From LMUY01 sp965276785 (GTDB lineage: Bacteria > Pseudomonadota > Alphaproteobacteria > Acetobacterales > Acetobacteraceae): DNA of 64,000 bases. Below are positions 9,222 through 17,487 of this stretch, piece by piece. The position numbers and the translations under genes are program-made. The first letter of the stretch is position 1; every line of letters starts with the position of its first letter. Below the pieces are notes generated by a model, which was not told where the DNA came from, ran no database searches, and was given only the letters and a program-made list of their open reading frames with translations. The stretch is from contig OZ255629.1 of assembly GCA_965276785.1 (NCBI GenBank), positions 2,914,001 to 2,978,000 of the forward strand, written 5' to 3'.

Positions 9222-11090
9222 GTGGCTGCCGATGGGTTTCCAGATCTCGCGACACTGCCTCGAATGGAGGTTGGCGGTCTTGACGACCAAATCCCGCTCT
9301 GGACGGCAACCCCGACGCGGCTCGGCTCCCGACCGGTCCTGATGCGTCCCGTTTGCATCGATGGATGCTCCGGCTGGCTGCACGCCGACGACTCCGGAGT
9401 CGGGGCGGATGTGGCGGTGCTGATTTGCCCGCCTGTGAGTTGGGATGCGCTGCACTCGCACCATTCCTTGCGCCTGCTGGCCGACCGGTTTGCGCTGGCC
9501 GGCTACCCGGCGCTGCGTTTCAGCTATGCCGGCACCGGCGACTCACGGGATTTGGCGCCTGATGAGGAGCATTGGCCGGCGTGGCAGGCCTCGGTCGGTC
9601 GAGCCGCGGATTGGCTGCGCGCCGCCACCGGTGCCAAGCGGCTGGTGCTGGCCGGCTTGCGGCTCGGCGCGGCGCTGGCAACCGTGGTGAGCGAGGCACG
9701 GGAGGATGTTTCAGGCCTATTGCTCATGGCGCCGGTGCTGCGCGGGCGCTCCTACATGCGCCAACTCGCGTTGGAAGCCCAGATGGAGAACCGCCAGTCG
9801 GTCAAACTCGACGACGGGCTGGAATTCCTTGAACTCACCTTGAGCCCGCAGGCCGTGGCCGAGATCGGCGCCCTCGACCTGCGCCGGGCCAAGCTGCGGC
9901 CCGGAACGGAGGTCGGGATTTTCCAGCCGGTGACCACTCGGCTCGAGGACGATTGTGCCCAGGCGTGGATGGCTGCCGGCGCCCGGGTGACTCGCGGCAG
10001 CTTCGCCGGGCTGGAGGCGATGCTGTTGCAGACGGTGGACGCAGATCCGCCGCCGCTGGCAGCTGAGGCGGTGTTGGAGTGGCTGTCCCGCGCCGCGCCA
10101 CTGGGCGATTTCGGCTCCAGGCTAAGCTTGCCGGCGGCCGAGCCGGCGGTCTTTGCGGGCTGCGCGGAGACGCCGGTGCAATTCGGCCCGGAGAGCCGGC
10201 TTTGCGGCATTTTGTGCCAGCCGCTGCGAGCGGGAAACGGCCGCGCCATCATCATCGTCAACACGGGGCGCGATCCGCACTACGGAATCGCCCGCTTCGG
10301 CGTCGGCCTGGCGCGGCGCTTGGCGGGGATTGGCTTTGCCTCGCTGCGGTTCGACTTTGCCGGCCTTGGCGACAGCATCGGCCCTGAGGGCTCCCGCGAC
10401 GTGCTGAGCGCCCTACTCGAGACCGACCGCTCTGCCGACATCAGCTCCGCTTTGGACCTGTTGCGGCAGTATGGCTACGAGCGGGTCGGCGTGCACGGGC
10501 TTTGCTCCGGCGCCTATCACGCCTTCCACGCCGCCCTCGCCGACTCGCGTATCGACACGCTGCTGCTGGTCAACTTCCCGGTGTTCCGCTGGCAGAACGT
10601 CCGCTTGCTATTGGCACCCAGGCATTACTTGAAGCAACTGTTCGACGGCCCAAGCTGGGTGAAAGCCTGGCGCGGCGAAATCAAGTTCGGCAGCATCGTG
10701 CTGGCACAAGCCGAGCGGCTTTGGGAGCGGGTGCAAAACATCGTTGCCCGGCCGAGCGTCTCGATATTGCAGAGCTTCCCGTATCGGGCGATGAGCGCGC
10801 TGTCGCAATGCAAGGTGCGCACGTTGTTCCTATTTGCCGACGGCGATCAGGGGCTGCGCGCGATCCGTCTCGCCTTTGGCCGCATGGAGCGGGGCATCAC
10901 CATGTTCGAGGGCGTGGCGCTGCGCGTGGTTCCCGGGCTGGACCATGTCCTCACCGGCCGCCACATGCGCGAGACGGCCACCGAGTCCATTATACGCTTC
11001 CTCCAAGACGACGATGGCGCACCCTCCCAAGCGGAGGCAACCAGCGCTAAAGACCCAGCGCACCAGCATTCATCTGGGATCGCAGCGTAG
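9222..11090 (+). CDS. Tandem two-domain alpha/beta-hydrolase-fold protein
   Basis: A 622-residue protein made of two alpha/beta-hydrolase-like halves, about 40-300 and 315-600. The first nucleophile elbow reads G145-L-R147-L-G149, with arginine where the catalytic serine should be, so this half is probably inactive. The second reads G426-L-C428-S-G430, a cysteine nucleophile, and keeps a likely acid (FADGDQGL) and histidine (GLDHVLTGR). The two elbows resemble those I recall for the hydrolase 2 and hydrolase 1 proteins associated with exosortase A systems, here in one chain. GTG start with GAGGG seven bases upstream. Its 3' end overlaps the convergent acyl-CoA synthetase gene by 44 bases. Function unknown. 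Confidence 0.85.
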   Translation: MAADGFPDLATLPRMEVGGLDDQIPLWTATPTRLGSRPVLMRPVCIDGCSGWLHADDSGVGADVAVLICPPVSWDALHSHHSLRLLADRFALAGYPALRFSYAGTGDSRDLAPDEEHWPAWQASVGRAADWLRAATGAKRLVLAGLRLGAALATVVSEAREDVSGLLLMAPVLRGRSYMRQLALEAQMENRQSVKLDDGLEFLELTLSPQAVAEIGALDLRRAKLRPGTEVGIFQPVTTRLEDDCAQAWMAAGARVTRGSFAGLEAMLLQTVDADPPPLAAEAVLEWLSRAAPLGDFGSRLSLPAAEPAVFAGCAETPVQFGPESRLCGILCQPLRAGNGRAIIIVNTGRDPHYGIARFGVGLARRLAGIGFASLRFDFAGLGDSIGPEGSRDVLSALLETDRSADISSALDLLRQYGYERVGVHGLCSGAYHAFHAALADSRIDTLLLVNFPVFRWQNVRLLLAPRHYLKQLFDGPSWVKAWRGEIKFGSIVLAQAERLWERVQNIVARPSVSILQSFPYRAMSALSQCKVRTLFLFADGDQGLRAIRLAFGRMERGITMFEGVALRVVPGLDHVLTGRHMRETATESIIRFLQDDDGAPSQAEATSAKDPAHQHSSGIAA

Positions 11091-12747
11091 CTGTCAGTGG
11101 CACCAATGCGCCGCTGCTCCGGTCGTCGAACCACACCTGCCCGGCCTCCGCCCCATAGCCTTGCCGCGCCAGCTCGACTTTGCTGAGCTTGAACGTGGCC
11201 GTGGTCTCGATGGCGTCGCAGAGCCGGACGAAGAGCGGGCGCGCGTAGCTGGGCAGCGCCGCGCTGGCGTGTTCGCGGAACGTTAACAGGCTGAAGCCGT
11301 CTGCCGTCACCAGGGCCGCCATGCCGGCCTTCCCCTCCGCGCCGGGCACGGCCACGCCGTAGACCACTGCGTCCAGCACGCCGGGGCAGGCGGTGAGCAC
11401 AGCGCCCACTTCCGTGGTGGAGACGTTTTCGCCTTTCCAGCGGAAGGTGTCTCCTAAGCGATCGACGAACGCGTAAAACCCGGCAGCGTCGCGCCGCATC
11501 AAGTCGCCGCTGCGGAACCAGCGGTCGCCCGGAGTGAACGCATCGCGCAGGATTTTGCGCGTGGAAGCGCGTGCATCGGTGTAGATGCGCGGCTCGTTGC
11601 GGAGCTGGGCGACCGCCTCCCCAGGCTCGCCGGGCGCGGCGGGCCGGCACAAGCCCCGCTCATCGCGCAGCGGTTCGCCGCTGTCTGGATCGCAGACGAC
11701 CAGTGCCAGCGGGAACCGGTGCGATAGAAACGGCGGCACGCGGCCGATCGTACCAGGCTTGCCCTCGCAATTGTACAGCGAGAGCAATCCTTCGGTTGCA
11801 GCGTAGAATTCGAGCACCTGCGGGATGGCGAACCGGGCCTGAAACGCCTCCCAGACGTCGCCGCGCATGCCGTTGCCGCAGCATAAGCGTAGGCTGTGCC
11901 TTATTGCGTGCTGCGGTGGTGTGGCTTGCAGCAGGTAGCGGCAGAGCTCGCCGATATACTGGAAGATGGTGCAGCCACTCTCCGCCACGTCGGCCCAGAA
12001 GCGGCTGGCGGAGAAGCGCTCCCGGATTACCACCGAACCGCCAGCCGCCAGCATAGCGCCCACCGCCACCACGCCGCCGGTGCTGTGATACAGCGGCAAG
12101 CAGTCGTATATGCGGTCCTGCGGCTGCACGTCCATCACGCCGGCGAACCAGCCGCTCCACTCCAGGATGCGGGCATGGGTGATGAAGGTGGCCTTGGGCA
12201 GGCCGGTTGTGCCGGAAGAGTAGATCAGCAGCGCCGGGTCGCTCGGGTTTGGTATCCGTCTGTCCGTTCCGGCGAGCGGCTCGTCGCTAAAGCTGGCTGG
12301 GTCGAAGTCCTCGCCGCACACCAACCAGGGCTCGCCCCGTTCCGGCCGGTCGGCGCCGACAATGACATGGCGGGCGCCAGCAGCACGGATGCAATGCGCC
12401 AGCGCGTCCGGCTTGAGGTTCGTGTTCAGCAGCGCGACGGTGCAGCCGAGTTGGGACAGGCCTAACCAGATCACCACGTAATTCGGGCTGTTGGCCATCA
12501 GCAGGCCCACCACGTTCCCGGCGCCGAGCCCCCGCGCCAAGCCCCAGCGCGCGATGCGATTGCACTGCGCCGCCAACCCGGCGTAGCTCAACGTGCCCCC
12601 CGTTCCAATCAGCGCTGGCTGCTCGCCGCACGTCGCGGCCATGTCGCTCACCAGCGTCGCCAGGCACGGATCCGCGCGCTCGCCGAGGCGCTGCGTCAGC
12701 CCGATGGCGCGCACCCAGTCCCGCGCGACCTCCTTGCCGGACCGCAT
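11047..12747 (-). CDS. Long-chain/very-long-chain acyl-CoA synthetase (AMP-forming, FATP/ACSVL-like)
   Basis: A 566-residue adenylate-forming enzyme. It has the P-loop-like AMP motif IYSSGTTGLPKA, the YAATEG motif, GDRWFRSGDL, and near the C-terminus DTFRWKGENVSTTEVG, which is typical of very-long-chain acyl-CoA synthetases and fatty-acid transport proteins. The C-terminal catalytic lysine lies in TATFKLSK. It would activate fatty acids with ATP and CoA. The ATG at 12747 shares one base with the stop of the upstream substrate-binding protein (TGATG), an unusual pairing that suggests co-translation. Its own 3' end overlaps the hydrolase gene on the other strand. Confidence 0.93.
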   Translation of the reverse strand: MRSGKEVARDWVRAIGLTQRLGERADPCLATLVSDMAATCGEQPALIGTGGTLSYAGLAAQCNRIARWGLARGLGAGNVVGLLMANSPNYVVIWLGLSQLGCTVALLNTNLKPDALAHCIRAAGARHVIVGADRPERGEPWLVCGEDFDPASFSDEPLAGTDRRIPNPSDPALLIYSSGTTGLPKATFITHARILEWSGWFAGVMDVQPQDRIYDCLPLYHSTGGVVAVGAMLAAGGSVVIRERFSASRFWADVAESGCTIFQYIGELCRYLLQATPPQHAIRHSLRLCCGNGMRGDVWEAFQARFAIPQVLEFYAATEGLLSLYNCEGKPGTIGRVPPFLSHRFPLALVVCDPDSGEPLRDERGLCRPAAPGEPGEAVAQLRNEPRIYTDARASTRKILRDAFTPGDRWFRSGDLMRRDAAGFYAFVDRLGDTFRWKGENVSTTEVGAVLTACPGVLDAVVYGVAVPGAEGKAGMAALVTADGFSLLTFREHASAALPSYARPLFVRLCDAIETTATFKLSKVELARQGYGAEAGQVWFDDRSSGALVPLTATLRSQMNAGALGL

Positions 12748-14324
12748 CAGCCGCGCCGGACGTTCCAGAATAGCGAGAGGCCGGTGAGCGTGTCCTGCAA
12801 TTCCTTGCGCTGCACGGTCGGTTGGATGAATTCCCCGAGCGGCAGGAATGGCACGTCCATGAAGGCCTGCTGCTGGATGTCGGCACAGATGCGCTTTTGC
12901 GCCGCCGGGTCGGTCTCGGCCATGAACGCGCCGTAGAGTGCTTCCAGCTTCGGTGCGGTGGGCCAACCGAACCAGGCAGCGGTGCCGTTGCCGCGAAGCG
13001 CCATGCTGGTGGCGGGGCTCGCCATGTCGGCGCCCGTGAGTGTAGTGAAGAACACGTTCCAGCCGCCCTGCTTAGGCGGAGCCTTGCTCGCGCGCCGCTG
13101 GATCACGGTGCCCCAGTCCATCTCCTGCAGGTCTACGTTGATACCGCAGCGTTTCAGCATGTCCGCCGCCACCGTTGCCATCGCGTTCACGCGCGGGTAG
13201 TCGGTGGGCGACATCAGCACGACGGGTTCGCCCGCATAACCCGCCTGCTGGACCTCGCGCCGGGCCCGGTCGGGGTCGCGCGGGCCGGTGAGTGCCGCCA
13301 TGCCTGCGTCGCTGGCCAACGGCATGCCCGGCGGCAGGAAACCGACATCCGCTCGCCAGGACTGCCGCGCCTCGCCGCATACGGCTTGCATGTAGTCGGC
13401 CTGGTCCAATGCCGGCAGCAGGGCGCGGCGGATGGCGGCGTTGTCGAACGGGGGATAAAGCTGGTTCATCCGCAGGATGCCGATGTTGCCCGTGACCTCG
13501 ACGACGGAGATGCGCAACGCCGGGTCCGGCTTGATCAGCGGCAGCAGGTCGAATGATGGCTGTTCCCACCAATCCGCCTCGCCCCGCTGCATCGCCGCCG
13601 CGGCGGTGGCGACGTCAGGGATGACGGTCCATTCCACCCGGTCGAAATAGGCGATTTTCGGCCCGGCGGTGCATGACGGCGTGCCGCCCTGGCGCGGGCG
13701 GTAGCCGTCGAAGCGGGCATAGACCGCGCGCGAACCCACCACCCGTTCGCTGGCGAGATAGCGGAACGGCCCGCTGCCGACCACTTCGGTGACCTGCTTG
13801 AATGGGTCGGTGCTGGCCAGCCGCTCCGGCATGATCGGCAGCATGTTCACGCCCACTTTGCCCAGAGCGAGCGGCAAGAGGGGGAACGGCGCGCGCAGCC
13901 GGAACACGATGGTCTTGTCGTCGGCGGCGGAGAGTTCGTCGGTAGCCGCCATCAGGGTCTGGCCGAGCGAATCGCGGCGGCCCCAGCGGCGGATGCTGGC
14001 GACGCAATCCCGCGCCAGCACGGGCGCGCCATCGTGGAATTGCAGCCCGTCGCGCAGCACGAGGCGCCACAGCTTGCCATCCTGCTCGGTGGTGGCGCCC
14101 TGCACCATCTGCGGCTGCACGGCGAACGCGGCGTCTTGCCCGTAGAGGGTGTCGAACACCATGTAGCCGTGGTTGCGGGTGACGTAGACCGGGGTCCAGA
14201 CGGGGTCGAGCGCAGTGACGTCGGTCTGTGGAATGAAGCGCAACACGCGCTGGTCGGCGCCGCGAGCGATGGCGGGCGCTGCGAGGGCGCCGGCGGCGAG
14301 TTGGAACAGGCGGCGTCTGTGCAT
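12747..14324 (-). CDS. Peptide-type ABC transporter substrate-binding protein (SBP family 5), Tat-like signal
   Basis: A 525-residue family 5 periplasmic binding protein. Starting at ATG 14324 the N-terminus is MHRRRLFQLAAGALAAPAIARGA: an arginine-rich n-region, a hydrophobic core and an Ala-x-Ala site, compatible with Tat or Sec export. The body has the family pattern ALDPVWTPVYVTRNHGYMVF, LRDGLQFHDGAPV and VGSGPFRY. An earlier start at 14387 would bury the signal peptide. It lacks adjacent permease genes, so it may serve the dppBCDF importer about 10 kb away. It is translationally coupled to an acyl-CoA synthetase gene, hinting at an acylated or lipidic ligand, which is speculative. Confidence 0.92.
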   Translation of the reverse strand: MHRRRLFQLAAGALAAPAIARGADQRVLRFIPQTDVTALDPVWTPVYVTRNHGYMVFDTLYGQDAAFAVQPQMVQGATTEQDGKLWRLVLRDGLQFHDGAPVLARDCVASIRRWGRRDSLGQTLMAATDELSAADDKTIVFRLRAPFPLLPLALGKVGVNMLPIMPERLASTDPFKQVTEVVGSGPFRYLASERVVGSRAVYARFDGYRPRQGGTPSCTAGPKIAYFDRVEWTVIPDVATAAAAMQRGEADWWEQPSFDLLPLIKPDPALRISVVEVTGNIGILRMNQLYPPFDNAAIRRALLPALDQADYMQAVCGEARQSWRADVGFLPPGMPLASDAGMAALTGPRDPDRARREVQQAGYAGEPVVLMSPTDYPRVNAMATVAADMLKRCGINVDLQEMDWGTVIQRRASKAPPKQGGWNVFFTTLTGADMASPATSMALRGNGTAAWFGWPTAPKLEALYGAFMAETDPAAQKRICADIQQQAFMDVPFLPLGEFIQPTVQRKELQDTLTGLSLFWNVRRG

Positions 14325-14359
14325 AGTGCGACAAATAGCGGCTTTTGCGCCGGAAGGAA

Positions 14360-15259
14360 TTATTTTTGCAGTTGCTGCTTCAGCCAATCAAGCGCGGCGA
14401 ACTGCAGTTGCAGGATCGTCTCGGGAGGCAGGCCTTCGTAAGCGTGGCCGCCGTCGAAGGGCACAAACACCGTCTGCACGCCCGCAGCAATCAGCTTGGC
14501 TGCGAGTTGCTCGGAATCGTGGAACGGCACCAGAACGTCCTTGGTGCCGTGCAGGATGTAAACCGGCGCACTGCGGGACGAGACATCTTGCAGCGGCGAC
14601 ATGGCGGCCAGTTGCGCCGGCGCCGGATTCGGCGTGCCGAACAGCGCAGTGATCGACCCCGTCGCCGAAGGATTCAATCCCTGGACGATGATCGGCCCAT
14701 ATTGGTCGACCACCGCGGCAACGCTGGATGGTTCCGAGGGGTACAGTCCCGCTGCGTCGCCGGGCTCGACTGTCTGCAACACGCCGAGGAACACAGCAAG
14801 ATGGCCGCCGGCTGAGTCGCCCATGGCGCCGACCCGCGCCGGGTCCAGGCCGAACTCTTTAGCGTGGGCGCGCAGGAAGCGGACGGCGAGCTGCGCGTCG
14901 ATGAGCTGGGCAGGCCAGTGGGTCTGCGGGTCGGCGGCTTGCGCCAGACGATAGTCGATGCTGAATGCGACCATCCCGCGTTCGGCGGCCGCACGGGCGA
15001 TCCCGGCATAGCTGGCTCGGCCGCCGATCACCCAGCCGCCGCCGTGGATGAGCACGACGGCGGGGCGCCCGGCGCTCGGGGAACTCGGCACATACACGTC
15101 GCCGACTTCGGCCGGCAGTGGGCCGTACGCGAGGCCGTCGCGTTCTGTGACCGCGGCCGCCTGGGCCAAGGCGGGTGCGGCAGGCGCGGCCAGAGCCACA
15201 GCAAATAGCCAGCGGCGGATTTGCCGCCGAAGTCTGCCGGCGATATATGCCGGAAGCAC
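14360..15259 (-). CDS. Secreted alpha/beta-hydrolase (esterase/lipase, HSL-like)
   Basis: A roughly 299-residue esterase of the HGGG class: oxyanion motif IHGGGW, nucleophile elbow GDSAGGH, acid in GTKDVLVPFHD and histidine in GGHAYEG, so the triad is complete. The N-terminus after GTG 15259 has a basic stretch (RLRRQIRR), a hydrophobic core and ALA-QA, a probable signal peptide, so it acts in the periplasm or outside. An ATG at 15280 in the same frame would overlap head to head with the ATG of the divergent VOC gene (shared CATG). The start is therefore uncertain. Substrate unknown. Confidence 0.88.
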   Translation of the reverse strand: MLPAYIAGRLRRQIRRWLFAVALAAPAAPALAQAAAVTERDGLAYGPLPAEVGDVYVPSSPSAGRPAVVLIHGGGWVIGGRASYAGIARAAAERGMVAFSIDYRLAQAADPQTHWPAQLIDAQLAVRFLRAHAKEFGLDPARVGAMGDSAGGHLAVFLGVLQTVEPGDAAGLYPSEPSSVAAVVDQYGPIIVQGLNPSATGSITALFGTPNPAPAQLAAMSPLQDVSSRSAPVYILHGTKDVLVPFHDSEQLAAKLIAAGVQTVFVPFDGGHAYEGLPPETILQLQFAALDWLKQQLQK

Positions 15260-15278
15260 TCCATCGCAGGATCGGGAC

Positions 15279-15677
15279 ATGCGCTTCACCGTCGACCGTC
15301 TCGACCACATCGTGCTCAATTGCAAGGACGTCGAGATCACGGCGTCCTGGTATCAGCGCGTGCTGGGCATGGAGCGGGAGGAGTTTGGCGCCAACCGCAC
15401 GGCGCTGAAATTCGGCGGCCAGAAGATTAATCTGCGCCCGCACGCTGTGGATGCGCGCGCCTGGCCCACCAGTGCGGTCAGCACGCCGGGCGCGGTGGAC
15501 GCCTGCTTCGTCACCGCTGTTGGCCCGGAAGAAGTGGTGGAACACCTGCAGGCGTGCCAGGTGGCCATCGAGGCCGGGCCGGTTGGCAAGGAGGGCGCGC
15601 TCGGCCCGATGACCTCGGTGTATTGCCGCGACCCGGATTTCAACCTGATCGAGATCAGCTCCTATCTTACCGATTAG
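15279..15677 (+). CDS. VOC-family protein (glyoxalase/dioxygenase fold)
   Basis: A 132-residue single-module vicinal-oxygen-chelate protein. It has the two beta-alpha-beta-beta-beta halves, with metal-ligand candidates in RLDHIVLNC and the terminal glutamate in FNLIEISSY. AGGA at 15268-15271 precedes the ATG. Members catalyse varied metal-dependent reactions (isomerisation, ring cleavage, epoxide opening) and the substrate cannot be told. It immediately precedes queA, whose frame begins inside its last codons. Confidence 0.9.
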   Translation: MRFTVDRLDHIVLNCKDVEITASWYQRVLGMEREEFGANRTALKFGGQKINLRPHAVDARAWPTSAVSTPGAVDACFVTAVGPEEVVEHLQACQVAIEAGPVGKEGALGPMTSVYCRDPDFNLIEISSYLTD

Positions 15678-16695
15678 CGCCGCCGCCGACCCTTACGCGT
15701 TCGACCTGCCCGCCGAGCGCATCGCCCACGCCCCTGCCCGGCCGCGTGACGCCGCCCGGCTGCTGGTGGTCGGGCCGGAACTGGTGGACCGCCATGTGAG
15801 CGACCTGCCGCACCTGCTGCAAGCGGGCGACCTGCTGGTGGCCAACGATACGCGGGTGATTCCGGCGCAGCTCACGGCGCGGCGGGGTGCGGCGCGGGTC
15901 GGGCTCACACTGGACCGCCCGCTTGCGGATGGCAGCTGGCATGCGCTGGCCCGCAACGCCCGCCGATTGCGGCCCGGCGACGTATTGAGCCTGGACGGCA
16001 CGGAGATGCGCGCCGCCGTGCTGGCCTGCGGCGAGGGCAGCGTGACGTTGCGGTTCGACCGCGCGGCAGACGCCTTTGCCGCCGCGCTGCGCGAGGCTGG
16101 GGCGCTGGCCTTGCCGCCCTACATCGCGCGGCCCGGCGGCCCCACGGCGGCGGACGCGGCCGATTACCAGACCGTTTTTGCCCGCACGGAGGGTGCGGTG
16201 GCGGCTCCGACCGGCGGGCTGCACTTCACCCCGGGGCTGCTCACGGCGCTGGAGGCTGCGGGCGTGCGGCGGGTAACGATCACGCTGCATGTCGGTGCCG
16301 GCACCTTCCTCCCCTTGCGCGGCGCCCCCGACGAGCACCGCATGCACCCGGAGCGCGGCGAGATCACCGAGGCGGCGGCGACTGCGATCCGCGCGGCAGC
16401 CGGCCGGGTGGTCGCGGTCGGCACCACCACGCTGCGCCTGCTGGAGAGCGCCGCGACGCCGGAGGGGGTGGCGGCGTTCGATGGTGAGACGGCGCTGTTC
16501 ATCCGGCCTGGCTTCCGCTTCCGGGTGGTGCAGCGGCTGATGACCAACTTTCACTTGCCGCGCTCTACGCTGTTCATGCTGGTCTGCGCTTTTGCCGGGA
16601 CGGAGAGGGTGCGCGGGGCCTACGCGCATGCCATCGCCAGCGGGTATCGCTTCTACTCCTATGGGGATTCGAGCCTGTTGGAGCTAGCAGCTTAA
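15673..16695 (+). CDS. queA: tRNA preQ1(34) S-adenosylmethionine ribosyltransferase-isomerase (probable ATT start)
   Basis: QueA transfers and isomerises the ribosyl moiety of AdoMet onto preQ1 at tRNA position 34, giving epoxyqueuosine. Conserved blocks include GDLLVANDTRVIPAQL, APTGGLHFT, HVGAGTFLP and MTNFHLPRSTLFML. The first standard start (GTG 15766) would delete the conserved N-terminus, because the open frame upstream encodes AFDLPAERIAHAPARPRD, which aligns with other QueA N-termini. No ATG, GTG or TTG precedes it. The likeliest start is ATT 15673, overlapping the VOC stop in an ATTAG, giving 340 residues, the usual size. The start is inference; the identity is secure. Confidence 0.95.
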   Translation: MSAAADPYAFDLPAERIAHAPARPRDAARLLVVGPELVDRHVSDLPHLLQAGDLLVANDTRVIPAQLTARRGAARVGLTLDRPLADGSWHALARNARRLRPGDVLSLDGTEMRAAVLACGEGSVTLRFDRAADAFAAALREAGALALPPYIARPGGPTAADAADYQTVFARTEGAVAAPTGGLHFTPGLLTALEAAGVRRVTITLHVGAGTFLPLRGAPDEHRMHPERGEITEAAATAIRAAAGRVVAVGTTTLRLLESAATPEGVAAFDGETALFIRPGFRFRVVQRLMTNFHLPRSTLFMLVCAFAGTERVRGAYAHAIASGYRFYSYGDSSLLELAA

Positions 16696-16854
16696 GGTTT
16701 CACCGGCGGGTAAGGGCATGCCCCGGTTAACCGCGCATCTAGCTACCCCCAGCTGGCGGCAATGACATGTCCTTAATCACGACCCAGGATCACCGTCTAT
16801 TCTTGGTGGCTTGGGTATTAAGGGGTGCGACACTTGTTTCCACATACGCCATTA

Positions 16855-17136
16855 TCACAATTCGCCTTTAGCCAGTGCCTCGCGCAGCACGCGCTCGACG
16901 CGGCCATTGTAACCTTTTCCGGTCGCTTTGATGGTGGCAACCAAGTCCCTGTCCCATCGGAAAGCAATGTGAGCCCTCGGGCTCTCAACTCTCGGCCTTC
17001 CGCCCTTGTTCCGCATGGCTTCCATCGCGCCGATCATGCCGGGATCGACGTCGGCAATCGGGCGCATGGCTTTGAAATCGTCGGCGGTCAACTGGCGGAC
17101 CTCGCCGCCTTCATCTGTCAGTGGTGGCCTGTTCAT
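16855..17136 (-). CDS. brnA: BrnA-family antitoxin
   Basis: A 93-residue protein with the BrnA C-terminal DNA-binding pattern (GRPRVESPRAHIAFRWD, then ATGKGYNGRVERVLREAL), a ribbon-helix-helix-like fold. The N-terminal half would wrap the toxin. Its ATG at 17136 lies inside the 3' end of brnT (26-base overlap), the usual toxin-first order of BrnT/BrnA modules. BrnA normally neutralises BrnT and autorepresses the operon. The pair sits in the space between queA and tgt. Confidence 0.85.
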   Translation of the reverse strand: MNRPPLTDEGGEVRQLTADDFKAMRPIADVDPGMIGAMEAMRNKGGRPRVESPRAHIAFRWDRDLVATIKATGKGYNGRVERVLREALAKGEL

Positions 17137-17389
17137 AGGCTCGCTCCTCTCGCTTGTTGGCTTTGCGGAAGCTGATGATCCGGCGAACCTGATCGCGCAT
17201 GACGTAGCAGACTACGTAAAGCCGTCCATACATCGGGGCGGAAGCGACAATCCGCTGCTCGCCATAATCGCGTCGGTCGTCGAAATAGGCGAGCGCCCTA
17301 TCCCATTCCAGTTCCGCCGCCCGCTCAAATGGCAGGCTGCGGTCCTTGCCGTTCTTAGCGCTTTTAGCCGGGTCAAACTCAATTTTCAC
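17111..17389 (-). CDS. brnT: BrnT-family ribonuclease toxin
   Basis: A 92-residue protein from GTG 17389, starting MKIEFDPAKSAKNGKD, with LAYFDDRRDYGEQR and the C-terminal RIISFRKANKREERAYE: the RelE-fold BrnT signature, including the terminal basic residues needed for RNase activity in the family. A longer frame back to 17470 adds an unconserved N-terminus. It would cleave RNA and arrest growth when BrnA is lost. Its promoter must lie in 17390-17487, shared with or overlapping that of tgt on the other strand. Confidence 0.88.
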   Translation of the reverse strand: MKIEFDPAKSAKNGKDRSLPFERAAELEWDRALAYFDDRRDYGEQRIVASAPMYGRLYVVCYVMRDQVRRIISFRKANKREERAYEQATTDR

Positions 17390-17487
17390 TGGTTGTTGTA
17401 GCACAAAAAACCCGACTGGCGAAGTGGTTTCTGTGGAACGCAATCCACTTGTTTCGCAGCGCAGCGCCATCGCTTAGAAAGGGAACG

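Noticed and set aside
15048..15278. N-terminal extension of the VOC frame upstream of 15279
   Set aside because: It runs antisense through the esterase gene; the ATG at 15279 has a ribosome site and gives the normal VOC start.
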